Part shown: one piece after another, positions 26,684 to 35,469 of the stretch
How the letters are laid out: each line of letters starts with the position of its first letter
Position numbering within the stretch: the first letter of the stretch is position 1
Source: M3007 sp031425155
GTDB lineage: Bacteria; Bacteroidota; Bacteroidia; Chitinophagales; Saprospiraceae
Reading direction: 5' to 3'
Assembly (NCBI GenBank): GCA_031425155.1
Contig: JANPIV010000035.1
Location: 90,778-154,777, forward strand
DNA: 64,000 nt
Position numbers and translations under genes: made by a program
The notes under the pieces: model-generated
What the model saw: the letters and a program-made list of their open reading frames with translations, nothing else
Told to the model about the DNA's origin: nothing
Database searches by the model: none

Positions 26684-26716
26684 CTAAGGTAGTAATTCGT
26701 CGGTAATACGAACAAA
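26684..26716 (-). promoter_or_regulatory. Candidate promoter of the susCD operon
   Basis: On the minus strand TTTG (26713-26716) and TACCTTAG (26684-26691) are separated by 21 bases; the -7 box has one mismatch to TAnnTTTG. The implied leader is about 185 bases. The rest of the 26494-26870 spacer shows no gene. Confidence 0.35.
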
Positions 26717-26842
26717 GCCTTTTTTCAAATTTTTTAGATTAGGATAAACTTAGAATTTTATTATGGAATAACAAACAAAGCACTCATTCTCACTGATTAG
26801 CCCCGTTTACTAAATCCGAATAAAATTTTTTACTTAATCTTT

Positions 26843-26850
26843 TATTTTTG
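26843..26850 (+). promoter_or_regulatory. Candidate -7 box for agmatine deiminase
   Basis: TATTTTTG fits TAnnTTTG and lies 20 bases before the start codon at 26871. No clear -33 TTG is seen. Confidence 0.4.
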
Positions 26851-26870
26851 CCCCTTAATTCTGCCCATTT

Positions 26871-27938
26871 ATGCCCGATTTTTCTCCGGCCCACCGCCGC
26901 CTTCCCGCCGAATGGGAACCCCAAAGTGCCATCCAGCTCACTTTCCCCCACGCCCACACCGACTGGGGGCCTATGCTCGATGAGGTGCTACCCTGTTTTA
27001 TGGAAATAGCCGAAACTATCAGCCGTTTCCAGCCGGTACTCATCGTCTGCCAAGACCCGGCGTCCCTGCGCCCGCTGCTGAAAAATGCCCGCCCGGAACA
27101 CCTGTATTTCGCCGTCGCCGACTCCAACGACACCTGGGCGCGCGACCACGGCGGCATCTGCGTAGAACAGGAAGGTCAAATACTCATTCTCGATTTTGTA
27201 TTCAATGGCTGGGGACTGAAATTCCCCGCCGCTAAAGACAACCTGATCACGCGTAGCCTATATAACATAGGTGTGCTGCACGGAGCGATCCAGCCCGGTG
27301 GCCTCGTGCTGGAAGGCGGCGGTATTGAAAGCGACGGACAAGGCACCCTGCTCACGACCACCGAGTGTATGCTTTCGCCGAATCGCAATCCGCATTTAAA
27401 CAAAGCCCAACTTGAGAAAGAACTGCAGTCCCTCTTCGGTGTCGACCGGGTGCTGTGGCTTCACCACGGCTACCTGACCGGCGACGATACCGATTCACAT
27501 ATTGATACGCTGGCCCGGTTTTGTAACCCGACGACCATCGCCTACGTCCGCTGCACCGATCCCTCGGATGAGCATTTCGACGCGCTGCAACGCATGGAAG
27601 CCGAATTAAAGACTTTCCACACCGCCGCTGGCGCTCCTTACCATCTGGTGCCGCTGCCCTGGCCCGATGCCTGCTTCGATGCCGAAGGCCAGCGCCTGCC
27701 CGCCACTTATGCCAACTTTCTGATCATCAATGGCGCAGTATTAGTACCCACTTATAATGTGCCGCAAGACGCGGAAGCCTTGCGCATTATGCAGCAATTA
27801 TTTCCCGACCGGCGTATTTTGGGAGTGGATTGCCGGTCGCTTATTCTCCAGCATGGTTCCTTGCATTGTGTGACGATGCAGTATCCGGCGGGAGTGGTCA
27901 GTGGCCCTCCTTCGTCTGAAAAAGACTTTGGCGGGTAA
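26871..27938 (+). CDS. aguA: Agmatine deiminase
   Basis: A 355-residue enzyme of the peptidyl-arginine-deiminase-like family. It converts agmatine to N-carbamoylputrescine and ammonia in the cytoplasm. Family motifs are complete: WARDHGG (89-95), LEGGGIESDG with Glu148, DTDSHIDTLARF with His210, and the nucleophile Cys333 in QHGSLHCVTMQ. The length is normal. The next gene on the same strand encodes N-carbamoylputrescine amidase, so the two proteins carry out successive steps to putrescine. The 262-base spacer between them carries hairpins and word repeats, so they may be separate transcripts. Confidence 0.94.
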   Translation: MPDFSPAHRRLPAEWEPQSAIQLTFPHAHTDWGPMLDEVLPCFMEIAETISRFQPVLIVCQDPASLRPLLKNARPEHLYFAVADSNDTWARDHGGICVEQEGQILILDFVFNGWGLKFPAAKDNLITRSLYNIGVLHGAIQPGGLVLEGGGIESDGQGTLLTTTECMLSPNRNPHLNKAQLEKELQSLFGVDRVLWLHHGYLTGDDTDSHIDTLARFCNPTTIAYVRCTDPSDEHFDALQRMEAELKTFHTAAGAPYHLVPLPWPDACFDAEGQRLPATYANFLIINGAVLVPTYNVPQDAEALRIMQQLFPDRRILGVDCRSLILQHGSLHCVTMQYPAGVVSGPPSSEKDFGG

Positions 27939-28019
27939 AAGAGATTTAACAGAAAAGGCAACTTGCCTGGTCCTGTCCGTGTTACGCAGAAAAGGGCAAA
28001 AGGGTTGGGTCGGGCTTTC

Positions 28020-28125
28020 AGATATTTTCAATAAAATTCCCTGAAAGTTTTAGGCATTGATAATCAGATAGTTAACGACCCACAGTCCTTGTAATGACGC
28101 TTACAAAACTCTTGAAAGTTTTGCA
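28020..28125. repeat. Small hairpins with CAAAACT/AAGTTTTG arms
   Basis: The spacer between the two polyamine genes contains TGAAAGTTTTAGG near 28041 and a hairpin CAAAACTcttgaAAGTTTTG near 28105-28124, plus TGATAATCAG. No gene is visible. Confidence 0.3.
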
Positions 28126-28159
28126 AACGAGTTGACGGTATGGCGTTTACGAAACCAAC

Positions 28160-28195
28160 GACCACATTGACCACCTTCATCCATTGACCACATTA
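28160..28195. repeat. CATTGACCACATT word repeat upstream of the amidase gene
   Basis: GACCACATTGACCACC is followed by CCATTGACCACATT within the leader, ending five bases before the start codon. The same word in the same sense orientation lies before the ABC operon at 10640-10738. Confidence 0.55.
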
Positions 28196-28200
28196 ACTCT

Positions 28201-29100
28201 ATGTCTAAATCAATTTTGACCGTCGGACTGGTGCAGCAGGCGAATACCGGCGATGAACAAGCCAATATAGCCAAGTCGCTGCTCGGCATTGCGGAATGCG
28301 CGGCCAAAGGCGCACAATTAGTCGTGTTGCAAGAGCTGCACTGCGGCCTGTATTTCTGCCAATCGGAGGATACGGCCATGTTTGATCTGGCGAAGCCCAT
28401 TCCGGGCAGCCATACGCAGGTATTCGGAGCGGCGGCCCGCGAACATGGGGTGGTGCTGGTGACTTCGCTGTTTGAAAAACGCGCACCCGGTCTTTACCAC
28501 AATACTGCCGTGGTGTTTGAAAAAGATGGTTCTATCGCCGGGAAATACCGGAAAATGCACATTCCCGACGACCCAGCTTATTATGAAAAATTTTACTTCA
28601 CGCCGGGGGATTTGGGTTTTCAGCCTATTCAGACTTCAGTCGGAAAACTTGGTGTGCTCGTTTGCTGGGATCAATGGTACCCGGAGGCTGCCCGGCTCAT
28701 GGCCTTAGCGGGCGCGGAGGTGCTCATTTATCCGACGGCCATTGGTTGGGAAAGCAGCGATGAAAATTCGGAAAAGGAGCGGCAGCATGGGGCCTGGTTT
28801 ATCAGTCAGCGTGGCCATGCGGTGGCCAATGGCCTGCCGGTGGTGACGGTGAATCGTACGGGCTACGAACCTGACCCTACGGGCGTGACGGGTGGCATCC
28901 AATTCTGGGGACAAAGTTTTGTGGTAGGTCCGCAGGGCGAAGTACTTTACCTCGCCCCGCCCGATCGGGAGGAAAATGTGGTGTTGGAAATTGATAAACA
29001 GCGCACCGAAGATGTGCGCCGTATCTGGCCGTTTTTTCGTGACCGCCGTATTGATTTCTATGCGGGCCTGACACAGCGGTATTTGGACGACGACAAGTAG
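28201..29100 (+). CDS. aguB: N-carbamoylputrescine amidase (nitrilase superfamily)
   Basis: A 299-residue carbon-nitrogen hydrolase. The catalytic triad is visible: Glu45 (VLQELHCG), Lys118 (KYRKMHIPDD) and Cys155 (VLVCWDQWYPEAARL). The last two segments, with KFYFTPGDLGF, are typical of the N-carbamoylputrescine amidase subgroup, which releases putrescine, ammonia and carbon dioxide. With the agmatine deiminase just upstream it completes agmatine-to-putrescine conversion. No arginine decarboxylase is in the window. A short inverted repeat (GTAGGCGA..TCGCCTCTAC) follows the stop codon. Confidence 0.93.
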   Translation: MSKSILTVGLVQQANTGDEQANIAKSLLGIAECAAKGAQLVVLQELHCGLYFCQSEDTAMFDLAKPIPGSHTQVFGAAAREHGVVLVTSLFEKRAPGLYHNTAVVFEKDGSIAGKYRKMHIPDDPAYYEKFYFTPGDLGFQPIQTSVGKLGVLVCWDQWYPEAARLMALAGAEVLIYPTAIGWESSDENSEKERQHGAWFISQRGHAVANGLPVVTVNRTGYEPDPTGVTGGIQFWGQSFVVGPQGEVLYLAPPDREENVVLEIDKQRTEDVRRIWPFFRDRRIDFYAGLTQRYLDDDK

Positions 29101-29217
29101 GCGACCACGAGGATCGCCTCTACCTTAGTTCTGGCGATTTCGGCAACCACTTTTGGGATCGTTTATTGGGTTAACGTGCAGGGGCTAAAAGTCAGAATGA
29201 TGTTTCGTATCTATTAC

Positions 29218-29250
29218 AATCCTGTAAGGTTTTTGAAACCTTACAGGATT
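29218..29250. terminator. Perfect 15-bp hairpin between convergent genes
   Basis: AATCCTGTAAGGTTT (29218-29232) and its perfect complement (29236-29250) surround a TTG loop between the amidase gene and the convergent crp-like gene. Both flanks are A/T-rich, so it may terminate either direction, though the T run is short. It also belongs to the same AACCT-type palindrome class as 12261-12293. Confidence 0.55.
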
Positions 29251-29387
29251 TAATTATCAGACATGCAACGCATTATTACTGATTAAATTCTACAATACAA
29301 TCTCCACTTTTTGTAAAAACCACAAATCGCCATCTCCGCTCAATGCGGCCCTACCCCATTTACAGGGGGAACCGGAGGGGGGCTGCT

Positions 29388-30068
29388 TTACGCCAGCCGT
29401 TCAATATCGCGAATCAGGATACTTTTTCGATTAAAATAAATGAGATTGGACTTACGCAGGTCATTCATTACGGAAGTCACCGTCTGGCGGCTGGTGCCGG
29501 TCAGGTTAGCAATGTCCTGCTGGGTAAGATGGTGTTTGACCAGCGTTTCGTAGCCCACGCGGCGACCTTCCTTACCGGCGGTATCCACCAGGAATTCGAT
29601 GATCCGCTCACGGGCATCTTTCAGGACCAGCTTGGCCAGGCGTTCTTCTACCCGCTGCAACCGATTGGTGAGGTGTTGCAGGCAGGCAAACACCAGGCGT
29701 TGGTTCTGCTGCATGAGTTCCTGGAAGACCGTTAACCGGATGCTGAGGCAGACCGCACCGTCGTGCAGGGCCTGACCGAATTCGCTGTGTTGCAGCTCTC
29801 CTGCCAAAGCCAGATCGCCAAAAAGGGTGTCGGGATGCAGAATCTCCTTGATGACTTCCCGTCCGTCCTGGGAAAAAGTGCCTATTTTCACCCGTCCTTC
29901 CACGAGGAAGAACAGGTGATCCGCAGCTTCGTCGGGCATGAATACAAAAGCGTACTTTTCGGTCCGACGTACTGTGGCGCTATCGGCCAGCCGTTCCATC
30001 TCATGGTGGTTCAGACAATCGAGCAGAGAGAGTCGGCGAAGAATGTTTACTTTGTTGGGCAAATCCAT
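29388..30068 (-). CDS. Crp/Fnr-family transcriptional regulator
   Basis: The ATG at 30068 (MDLPNKVNILRRL) gives 226 residues, the family norm. An upstream in-frame extension is unlikely because a well-matched promoter lies inside it. The N-terminal cyclic-nucleotide-binding-like barrel (about 15-130) contains FFLVEGRVKIGTFSQDGREV and ILHPDTLFGDLAL, followed by a dimer helix and a winged helix-turn-helix (LTQQDIANLTGTSRQTVTSV). There is no Cys cluster of an Fnr-type iron-sulphur sensor. The ligand is unknown. The divergent neighbour is a giant T9SS protein gene, which could be a target. Confidence 0.9.
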   Translation of the reverse strand: MDLPNKVNILRRLSLLDCLNHHEMERLADSATVRRTEKYAFVFMPDEAADHLFFLVEGRVKIGTFSQDGREVIKEILHPDTLFGDLALAGELQHSEFGQALHDGAVCLSIRLTVFQELMQQNQRLVFACLQHLTNRLQRVEERLAKLVLKDARERIIEFLVDTAGKEGRRVGYETLVKHHLTQQDIANLTGTSRQTVTSVMNDLRKSNLIYFNRKSILIRDIERLA

Positions 30069-30133
30069 AGCGGCGGAAGTTCTAATAACAGGTAATTGAA
30101 ATAATCGGTAGGATGACCTCTTTTTGGATGCTA

Positions 30134-30164
30134 CAAACATATTGGCAGTTTGTGCGAACCAAAA
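30134..30164 (-). promoter_or_regulatory. Well-matched Bacteroidota promoter for the crp-like gene
   Basis: On the minus strand TTTTG (30160-30164) and TATGTTTG (30134-30141) are 18 bases apart, matching -33 and -7 elements. Transcription would start near 30127, downstream of the longest in-frame start at 30230, so it supports translation from 30068. Confidence 0.6.
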
Positions 30165-30338
30165 GGACATTTTTAGCAATTTGTCGCCAAAAAATTTTAT
30201 TATTTCATAACATAAATCATTTATTATCAATTACTTGCAATGTCTTTGTATTGCAAATACGAAATATTATCGTGTAATAAATCGCGTGATTTGCCCAAAG
30301 GAGACGGCAAAAAATATCCGGTGAGTACCTGCTCCCCT

Positions 30339-30402
30339 TACCTTTGCGTTTGGCTATCGTTCTTTAACGGCGGCAAGCCCCTCTCCATCTTCACTACCTT
30401 TG
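30339..30402 (+). promoter_or_regulatory. Two TACCTTTG -7 boxes upstream of the giant T9SS gene
   Basis: TACCTTTG occurs at 30339-30346 and again at 30395-30402, both perfect TAnnTTTG matches, 100 and 45 bases before the start at 30447. Clear -33 elements were not found. Confidence 0.4.
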
Positions 30403-30446
30403 GTCTCTTTTTGCAAAGGGCAGAAAGTAGTTGCCTATCCTTTTCC

Positions 30447-33400
30447 ATGAAAAAAATTCTATTTTTACTGACTGTCGTTTGTCTTTCCACTGCTTCTCTG
30501 GCAGCGAAAGCATTTTCTCTGACCGAAAGAATCGCCACGGACAGCAGCGGCAACGCCTGTACCAACCCGGTGCTGCTCAACCCGATCACTACCCTGAATG
30601 CCTTATGCGGGGCCGGTACGGGCGCGATCATCCTGGATGTGGAGGGTGGCAATTTCAACTACCAATTCAACTGGTCGCCTAATGTATCGAGCGGCAATCT
30701 GGCTTTCAACCTCACCGCTGGCACCTACTCTATTCAAATTGTGCGCAACAGTCAGCCTGAATGTACGCTCGATACGACGGTGATTGTCAATAATTCCAAT
30801 GCCCCGGAGTATCAGGTGGCAGAAATACAGGCAGCGACCTGTCTGGCAATCAATGGTAAAATAACCCTGACGCCCGCCAACCTGCAGTACACCTGGAGCA
30901 ATGGCACCACAGGAGCCGTAAATGCGAACCTCGCCGCCGGTTGCTATTACGTGACCGCTACGCAACCCTCCACGGGCTGTTTCGGTATTTCCCGGATATG
31001 CGTACCCCGCCTCAACCAGTTGCAGGCCGATTATACCATTATAAAACAGGCTAAATGTGGGCGACCGACGGGTATTGTCCAACTCTCCGTGGCCGGTGGA
31101 TCGGGCAATTACAGCTATAGCCTGGGGAATGGCCCGTACTTAACTAATTTAACGCCAGGGACTTACATAGATGTTATTCAGGATAATGTGTCGGTATGCG
31201 CCGATACCGTTTCTTTTGTCGTACAAAACATACCGGTCTCCGGCTCGATAGAATCCACTATTTATGATGTGAAATGTCCGGGCGGTAGTGATGGTTACAT
31301 TGAGTTTCATGTGATTGCGGGCGAGAATTTTACGAATCCGCCCACTTTCGCGCTGCGCGATAGTAATGACAATCCAACGACCCCTATTTTTCCCGGCAAC
31401 CTGCCTTCCGGCCCCTACAACCTGTATATTGTGGATGCCGATAGTTGCAGTCTGCCGACTTATACTTTTCGCATTGGCGAGCCGCCGCCTTTTGCCCTGC
31501 AAAAAACGATCACTCCGCAAAGCTGTACGCAGGGCGGTCAAATCCTGCTGGATTTGAGCGGAAGTAATGGACAATTTACCGTGGACTGGGAAGATTTGCC
31601 GGGTACCGACGATGGAGAAGACCGCCTGAATCTGCTGCCCGGACGTTATTCAGCGATTATTTACGATAGTTTATTCTGTCAATATCATCTGGATAGCGTG
31701 TTAGTGCTCCGCGAATGTACCGCACCGAGTAGCCTGTACCGGGTGTTGACGGCGAGCACCACTGATACTTTTTGCCTGAATCTGCCAACGGGAATTTCCG
31801 AGACCGAGGCTAATTTTACGCTGGAAGGTGGCGGTACAACGGGCAGTTCTGCCTTTGGCAGCTGGACTTTGAAACCGGATGGCTGCCTGGTGTATCAAGC
31901 GAAAACGACGACAGGTTATGCACTCGATACGATCTGTATCCGGGAGAATGTAGATATTCCCGGTCTGAGCCAGACATTTTGCATCATCGTCAGCATCACC
32001 GCCACCGCCCCGACCACGCAGGAAGTATATTTTTCCGTGCTGTCCGGACAGGCGGCGGCAGCCTGTGCCACTCTCCCGCCGGATATTGCCTTGCCAACTA
32101 TTAATTTGTTGAATACCAGTGGTTTGAGCGGTACGAGCGGAAGTTATGGGAGTTATACGATCAATCCCAGCAGTGCTTGTATTACGTTTCAGTCGTTGGG
32201 GCAGCCGGGCTATAATGTAGATGATATTGGCGTGGCCGTATGCGGCGGCACTCCGTTTCATTGCAAGATCATCCACTATCTGCCTTCAGTGTTGCCGCCC
32301 GCCTCTTGCGCCAGTGCCATTCAGTTGCCTGCCTCCCTGAACCTGACTACCACTGATTGCGCTGCCGGAGCGACCGTTTGTCTGCCGCCGCCCTTTTCGG
32401 AGATCAATAACTACGCGATTTTTGATAATAGCCTGCCCTACCAGGGCGGTTTGCAGCCTTGCAATTATGATACTTTGACGGCCTACCCGATCAGCCAAAT
32501 TCCGGCTAACGGGCCTTTTACGCTGAATCAATGGCTCCTGAACGGAGTGCCGGTGGGCGGTAGTTTTTCCGATTTGAATGGCCTGCTGGCACTGCTGAAC
32601 CTGCTGGACGTGACCGGCAATTGGCAGACTTTCAACAATGCCTTTATCGTGGGCGGCACGAACAACAATACCTATGGAACAATGCGGATCACCTCGGCTA
32701 CCGGCGTGGTGAAGACGCTGAATCCCGGTATTCAGTACGTACCCACTGGCACCGAACTACGGCTGGCGGTGGGCGCGCATACCGTGGTGTTCCGCAGTGT
32801 GCTTTCCGGCTGCGCCGATACGATGGCCGTACAGGTGTCGTGTTCCGGCTGCCCGCCGCTGCACAACTATATACCCGATGCCGGGGGCAATATCCGCTGG
32901 ATGGTCTCCAACTGTGATTTTGACACGACCTTCTGCACGGAGTTGGCCAATGCGCAAGCCAGCAGTTTTGAAGTAAAAGAGAATGGCCAGCCGTTCAATA
33001 ATTTCACGCCCTGCGATACCCAGCTTGGTCTGGTGCTGGATACCGGCTACCATCGCCTGACCGTCCGTCAACTCCAAGGCACCTGCCAATATACGGTCAA
33101 TGTCTATGTGACCTGCCCCGGCGTATCGGCGGATACGCTGCTGGCGCGGCCCGATAATGTCACCACGACCCGCATTGCACCTGTGCAAGTTTCTATTCTC
33201 GCCAATGATACTTACCAGGGCGCGGTGCAGGTGGAATTGCTGAATACGGCGGAGTTTGGTGCTTTCAGTTACGAGCCGATTCTGGGTACGCTCACTTATA
33301 CACCCGACCCAGTCCGCTGCGGTTTGGTGGCCGTGAGTTATCGCCTCACCGACCAGCAGGGCCGCCAGTCCACGGCCGTCGTGACGGTAACGGTGACCTG

Positions 33401-33674
33401 CGATAAAGTGATCGTTTTCAATGGTATATCTCCCAATGGCGACAACCTGAACGACGCCTGGCGCATACCGGGCATCGAGCAGTTTCCGAATAATGAGGTG
33501 CAGGTATTCAATCGCTGGGGCAGCCGGGTGCTACTGCAAAAAGGCTACACCAACCAGGCACCCTGGGCGGGCCAATGGAACGGCCAGGAACTCCCCGATG
33601 GGACTTATTTTTATGTGATTGACCTGGGCGATGGCGGCGAGGTGCTGAGTGGGTTTTTGGAGATATTGCGATAG
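30447..33674 (+). CDS. Giant secreted SprB-repeat-like protein with T9SS type B (gliding-motility) C-terminal domain
   Basis: The start is placed at 30447 because MKKILFLLTVVCLSTASLAAK is a perfect signal peptide; the in-frame codons upstream are probably untranslated leader. The 1075-residue product has several SprB-type repeats in the first half (GTYSIQIVRNSQPEC, GCYYVTATQPSTGCFG, GPYNLYIVDADSC), a cadherin-like/Ig module with SILANDTYQGAVQVEL and ATAV-type strands near 930-1000, and ends with the CHU_C/type B sorting domain (VIFNGISPNGDNLNDAWRIP, QVFNRWGSRVL, DGTYFYVIDLG), reading V-F-N in the sequence. Such proteins are secreted by T9SS and displayed as adhesins or attached to the surface. 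Its divergent neighbour is a Crp-type regulator. Confidence 0.87.
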   Translation: MKKILFLLTVVCLSTASLAAKAFSLTERIATDSSGNACTNPVLLNPITTLNALCGAGTGAIILDVEGGNFNYQFNWSPNVSSGNLAFNLTAGTYSIQIVRNSQPECTLDTTVIVNNSNAPEYQVAEIQAATCLAINGKITLTPANLQYTWSNGTTGAVNANLAAGCYYVTATQPSTGCFGISRICVPRLNQLQADYTIIKQAKCGRPTGIVQLSVAGGSGNYSYSLGNGPYLTNLTPGTYIDVIQDNVSVCADTVSFVVQNIPVSGSIESTIYDVKCPGGSDGYIEFHVIAGENFTNPPTFALRDSNDNPTTPIFPGNLPSGPYNLYIVDADSCSLPTYTFRIGEPPPFALQKTITPQSCTQGGQILLDLSGSNGQFTVDWEDLPGTDDGEDRLNLLPGRYSAIIYDSLFCQYHLDSVLVLRECTAPSSLYRVLTASTTDTFCLNLPTGISETEANFTLEGGGTTGSSAFGSWTLKPDGCLVYQAKTTTGYALDTICIRENVDIPGLSQTFCIIVSITATAPTTQEVYFSVLSGQAAAACATLPPDIALPTINLLNTSGLSGTSGSYGSYTINPSSACITFQSLGQPGYNVDDIGVAVCGGTPFHCKIIHYLPSVLPPASCASAIQLPASLNLTTTDCAAGATVCLPPPFSEINNYAIFDNSLPYQGGLQPCNYDTLTAYPISQIPANGPFTLNQWLLNGVPVGGSFSDLNGLLALLNLLDVTGNWQTFNNAFIVGGTNNNTYGTMRITSATGVVKTLNPGIQYVPTGTELRLAVGAHTVVFRSVLSGCADTMAVQVSCSGCPPLHNYIPDAGGNIRWMVSNCDFDTTFCTELANAQASSFEVKENGQPFNNFTPCDTQLGLVLDTGYHRLTVRQLQGTCQYTVNVYVTCPGVSADTLLARPDNVTTTRIAPVQVSILANDTYQGAVQVELLNTAEFGAFSYEPILGTLTYTPDPVRCGLVAVSYRLTDQQGRQSTAVVTVTVTCDKVIVFNGISPNGDNLNDAWRIPGIEQFPNNEVQVFNRWGSRVLLQKGYTNQAPWAGQWNGQELPDGTYFYVIDLGDGGEVLSGFLEILR

Positions 33675-33723
33675 GGGTGCCCATTGACTTTTTACTGATG
33701 ATGTGCTATTCCAATTATACATC

Positions 33724-33976
33724 TAACGTGAGTTCGGAGTAATCCCCGGAGGGGCTTAATATGAATAACCCCGTATGAAATACGGGGAAATAGTGATATT
33801 ATAGAAAAACAACCCCAGCGGGGTTGAACACGGCTGCCACCTAGTGATATTCAACCCCGCTGGGGTTGGTCCGCCTTCTTCTTTTACCCCCAGTTTCACT
33901 GGGGGCTATTCATATTCGACCCCTTTGGGGTCATAACATTAGAGAATTACTCTTAATTTCTCCGAATTTACGTTAC
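33724..33976. repeat. MITE-like element of nested CCCC/GGGG hairpins
   Basis: The 322-base gap contains terminal inverted repeats of the type TAACGTGAGTTCGGAG (left) and the complement of TAACGTAAATTCGGAG (right). Inside are successive hairpins: ACCCCGTATGAAATACGGGG, AACCCCAGCGGGGTT paired again with AACCCCGCTGGGGTT, CCCCCAGTTTCACTGGGGG and GACCCCTTTGGGGTC. There is no coding potential. The structure looks like a non-autonomous mobile element or a structured RNA repeat. Confidence 0.65.
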
Positions 33977-33996
33977 ATCTAATACTTCCTATCTCC

Positions 33997-35463
33997 ATGC
34001 AAGCAAAAATCCTCTTCTCCATCACCCTCTTTTTCCTCACCCTCCCCCTTTCTGCCAAAGACTATCGCGCTTCCTTTTTCGGCATAGAATCCAATGGTAC
34101 TACCTTGAACACCCGTTCCATTCAAAAGGCCATAGACTATATCCATGATAATGGCGGTGGCCGATTGGTGTTTAACGTAGGCCGGTTCGTGACGGGTTCT
34201 ATTTATTTGAAATCCAATGTGACGATTCATCTGGAAGAAGGGGCCATACTGGTTGGTTCCTTAAATCCCTTTGATTATGACCACAATACTTATTGGACAG
34301 CATTAATATATGCTTACGATCAGGAAAACATTGGTATTACCGGGAAAGGCGTCATTGATGGCCGTGGCTACGAGGTGGCACAAAACGTGCTGGTCATGAT
34401 TCATAAAGGCCTTATAAAAGATGCCGTTTTAAAGAACGACCGGCCCCATGAAGGACTGCGTCCGCAAAATATTTATTTTAAAGGCTGTAAAAATATAGTG
34501 ATTCAGGGGATCATTATTAAAAATCCGGCCAGTTGGAACCAACAATACGACCAGTGTAAAAACCTGCTGGTAGAAAATATAACCGTAGATAGTAAAAACT
34601 ACTGGAATAATGACGGAATAGATATTGTGGATTGCGATAGTGTAATCGTCAGAAATAGTTATTTCGATGCGGGCGACGATGGCATTTGCCTGAAATCACA
34701 CAAGGCTGATTTTTTATGTCAGAACGTTAAGATTACCAATAATAAAATTCGATCCAGTGCCAATGGTATTAAGTTTGGCACCGCTTCGCTGGGTGGTTTT
34801 AAAAATATCGAGATCATTAATAATATTGTTTTTGATACTTATCGCTCGGCCATCTCCTTTGCAGCGGTGGATGGCGGCACGATTGATAATATAACCGTGG
34901 ACAGTCTGCAATCATTAAATACCGGAAATGCCATTTTCCTTAGAATTGGCGAACGAAAACCAGGCAAAAAAGGCAGTCTGAAAAACGTGCGTATTTCTAA
35001 TGTCTATGCCGAAGTACCCGCCACCAAAGCCGATGCAGGTTACCAGTACGAAGGGCCGGTAGAAGATTTACCCAGAAATGTTTCCCCAGTATCCATCGTC
35101 GGTATGACCGATGTATCCATAGAAAATATCGTTTTAAAAAACGTAGAAATCCATTATCCCGGCGGCGGTAATCCGAAGTACGCAAAAGTAGGACTGGATG
35201 AATTAGAGAAAGTACCGGAATTGCCCGCTAAATATCCCGAATTCTCGATGTTTAAAGAGTTACCGGCCTGGGGATTTTATATACGCCATGCCAAAGGAAT
35301 TACATTTGAAAATGTATTTATAACCTGCCAAAAAGAAGATTATAGAACTGCGATTGTATTAGACGATGTACATGGCATCAATTTCAAGGATTTAAAGGTG
35401 GAAGAGCCGGGGAAAAAGAAAAAGGCGGTTTTTTCAAAGAATTCTACTGAGGTAAAATTTTAG
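33997..35463 (+). CDS. Secreted glycoside hydrolase family 28 (polygalacturonase-like) protein
   Basis: A 488-residue protein with a signal peptide (MQAKILFSITLFFLTLPLSAK) and a right-handed parallel beta-helix (pectate-lyase-3-like start RSIQKAIDYIHDNGGGRLVF). The GH28 acid motifs are present: NNDGIDI (Asp206) and GDDGICLKS (Asp227, Asp228). The classical GHG motif is replaced by SSANGIKFGT and the RxK motif is not obvious, so substrate preference may differ from polygalacturonan; Bacteroidota have many such GH28 variants. No PUL partner is adjacent: the neighbours are giant T9SS proteins. The protein lacks a T9SS sorting domain, so it likely works in the periplasm. Confidence 0.85.
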   Translation: MQAKILFSITLFFLTLPLSAKDYRASFFGIESNGTTLNTRSIQKAIDYIHDNGGGRLVFNVGRFVTGSIYLKSNVTIHLEEGAILVGSLNPFDYDHNTYWTALIYAYDQENIGITGKGVIDGRGYEVAQNVLVMIHKGLIKDAVLKNDRPHEGLRPQNIYFKGCKNIVIQGIIIKNPASWNQQYDQCKNLLVENITVDSKNYWNNDGIDIVDCDSVIVRNSYFDAGDDGICLKSHKADFLCQNVKITNNKIRSSANGIKFGTASLGGFKNIEIINNIVFDTYRSAISFAAVDGGTIDNITVDSLQSLNTGNAIFLRIGERKPGKKGSLKNVRISNVYAEVPATKADAGYQYEGPVEDLPRNVSPVSIVGMTDVSIENIVLKNVEIHYPGGGNPKYAKVGLDELEKVPELPAKYPEFSMFKELPAWGFYIRHAKGITFENVFITCQKEDYRTAIVLDDVHGINFKDLKVEEPGKKKKAVFSKNSTEVKF

Positions 35464-35469
35464 TAGATT

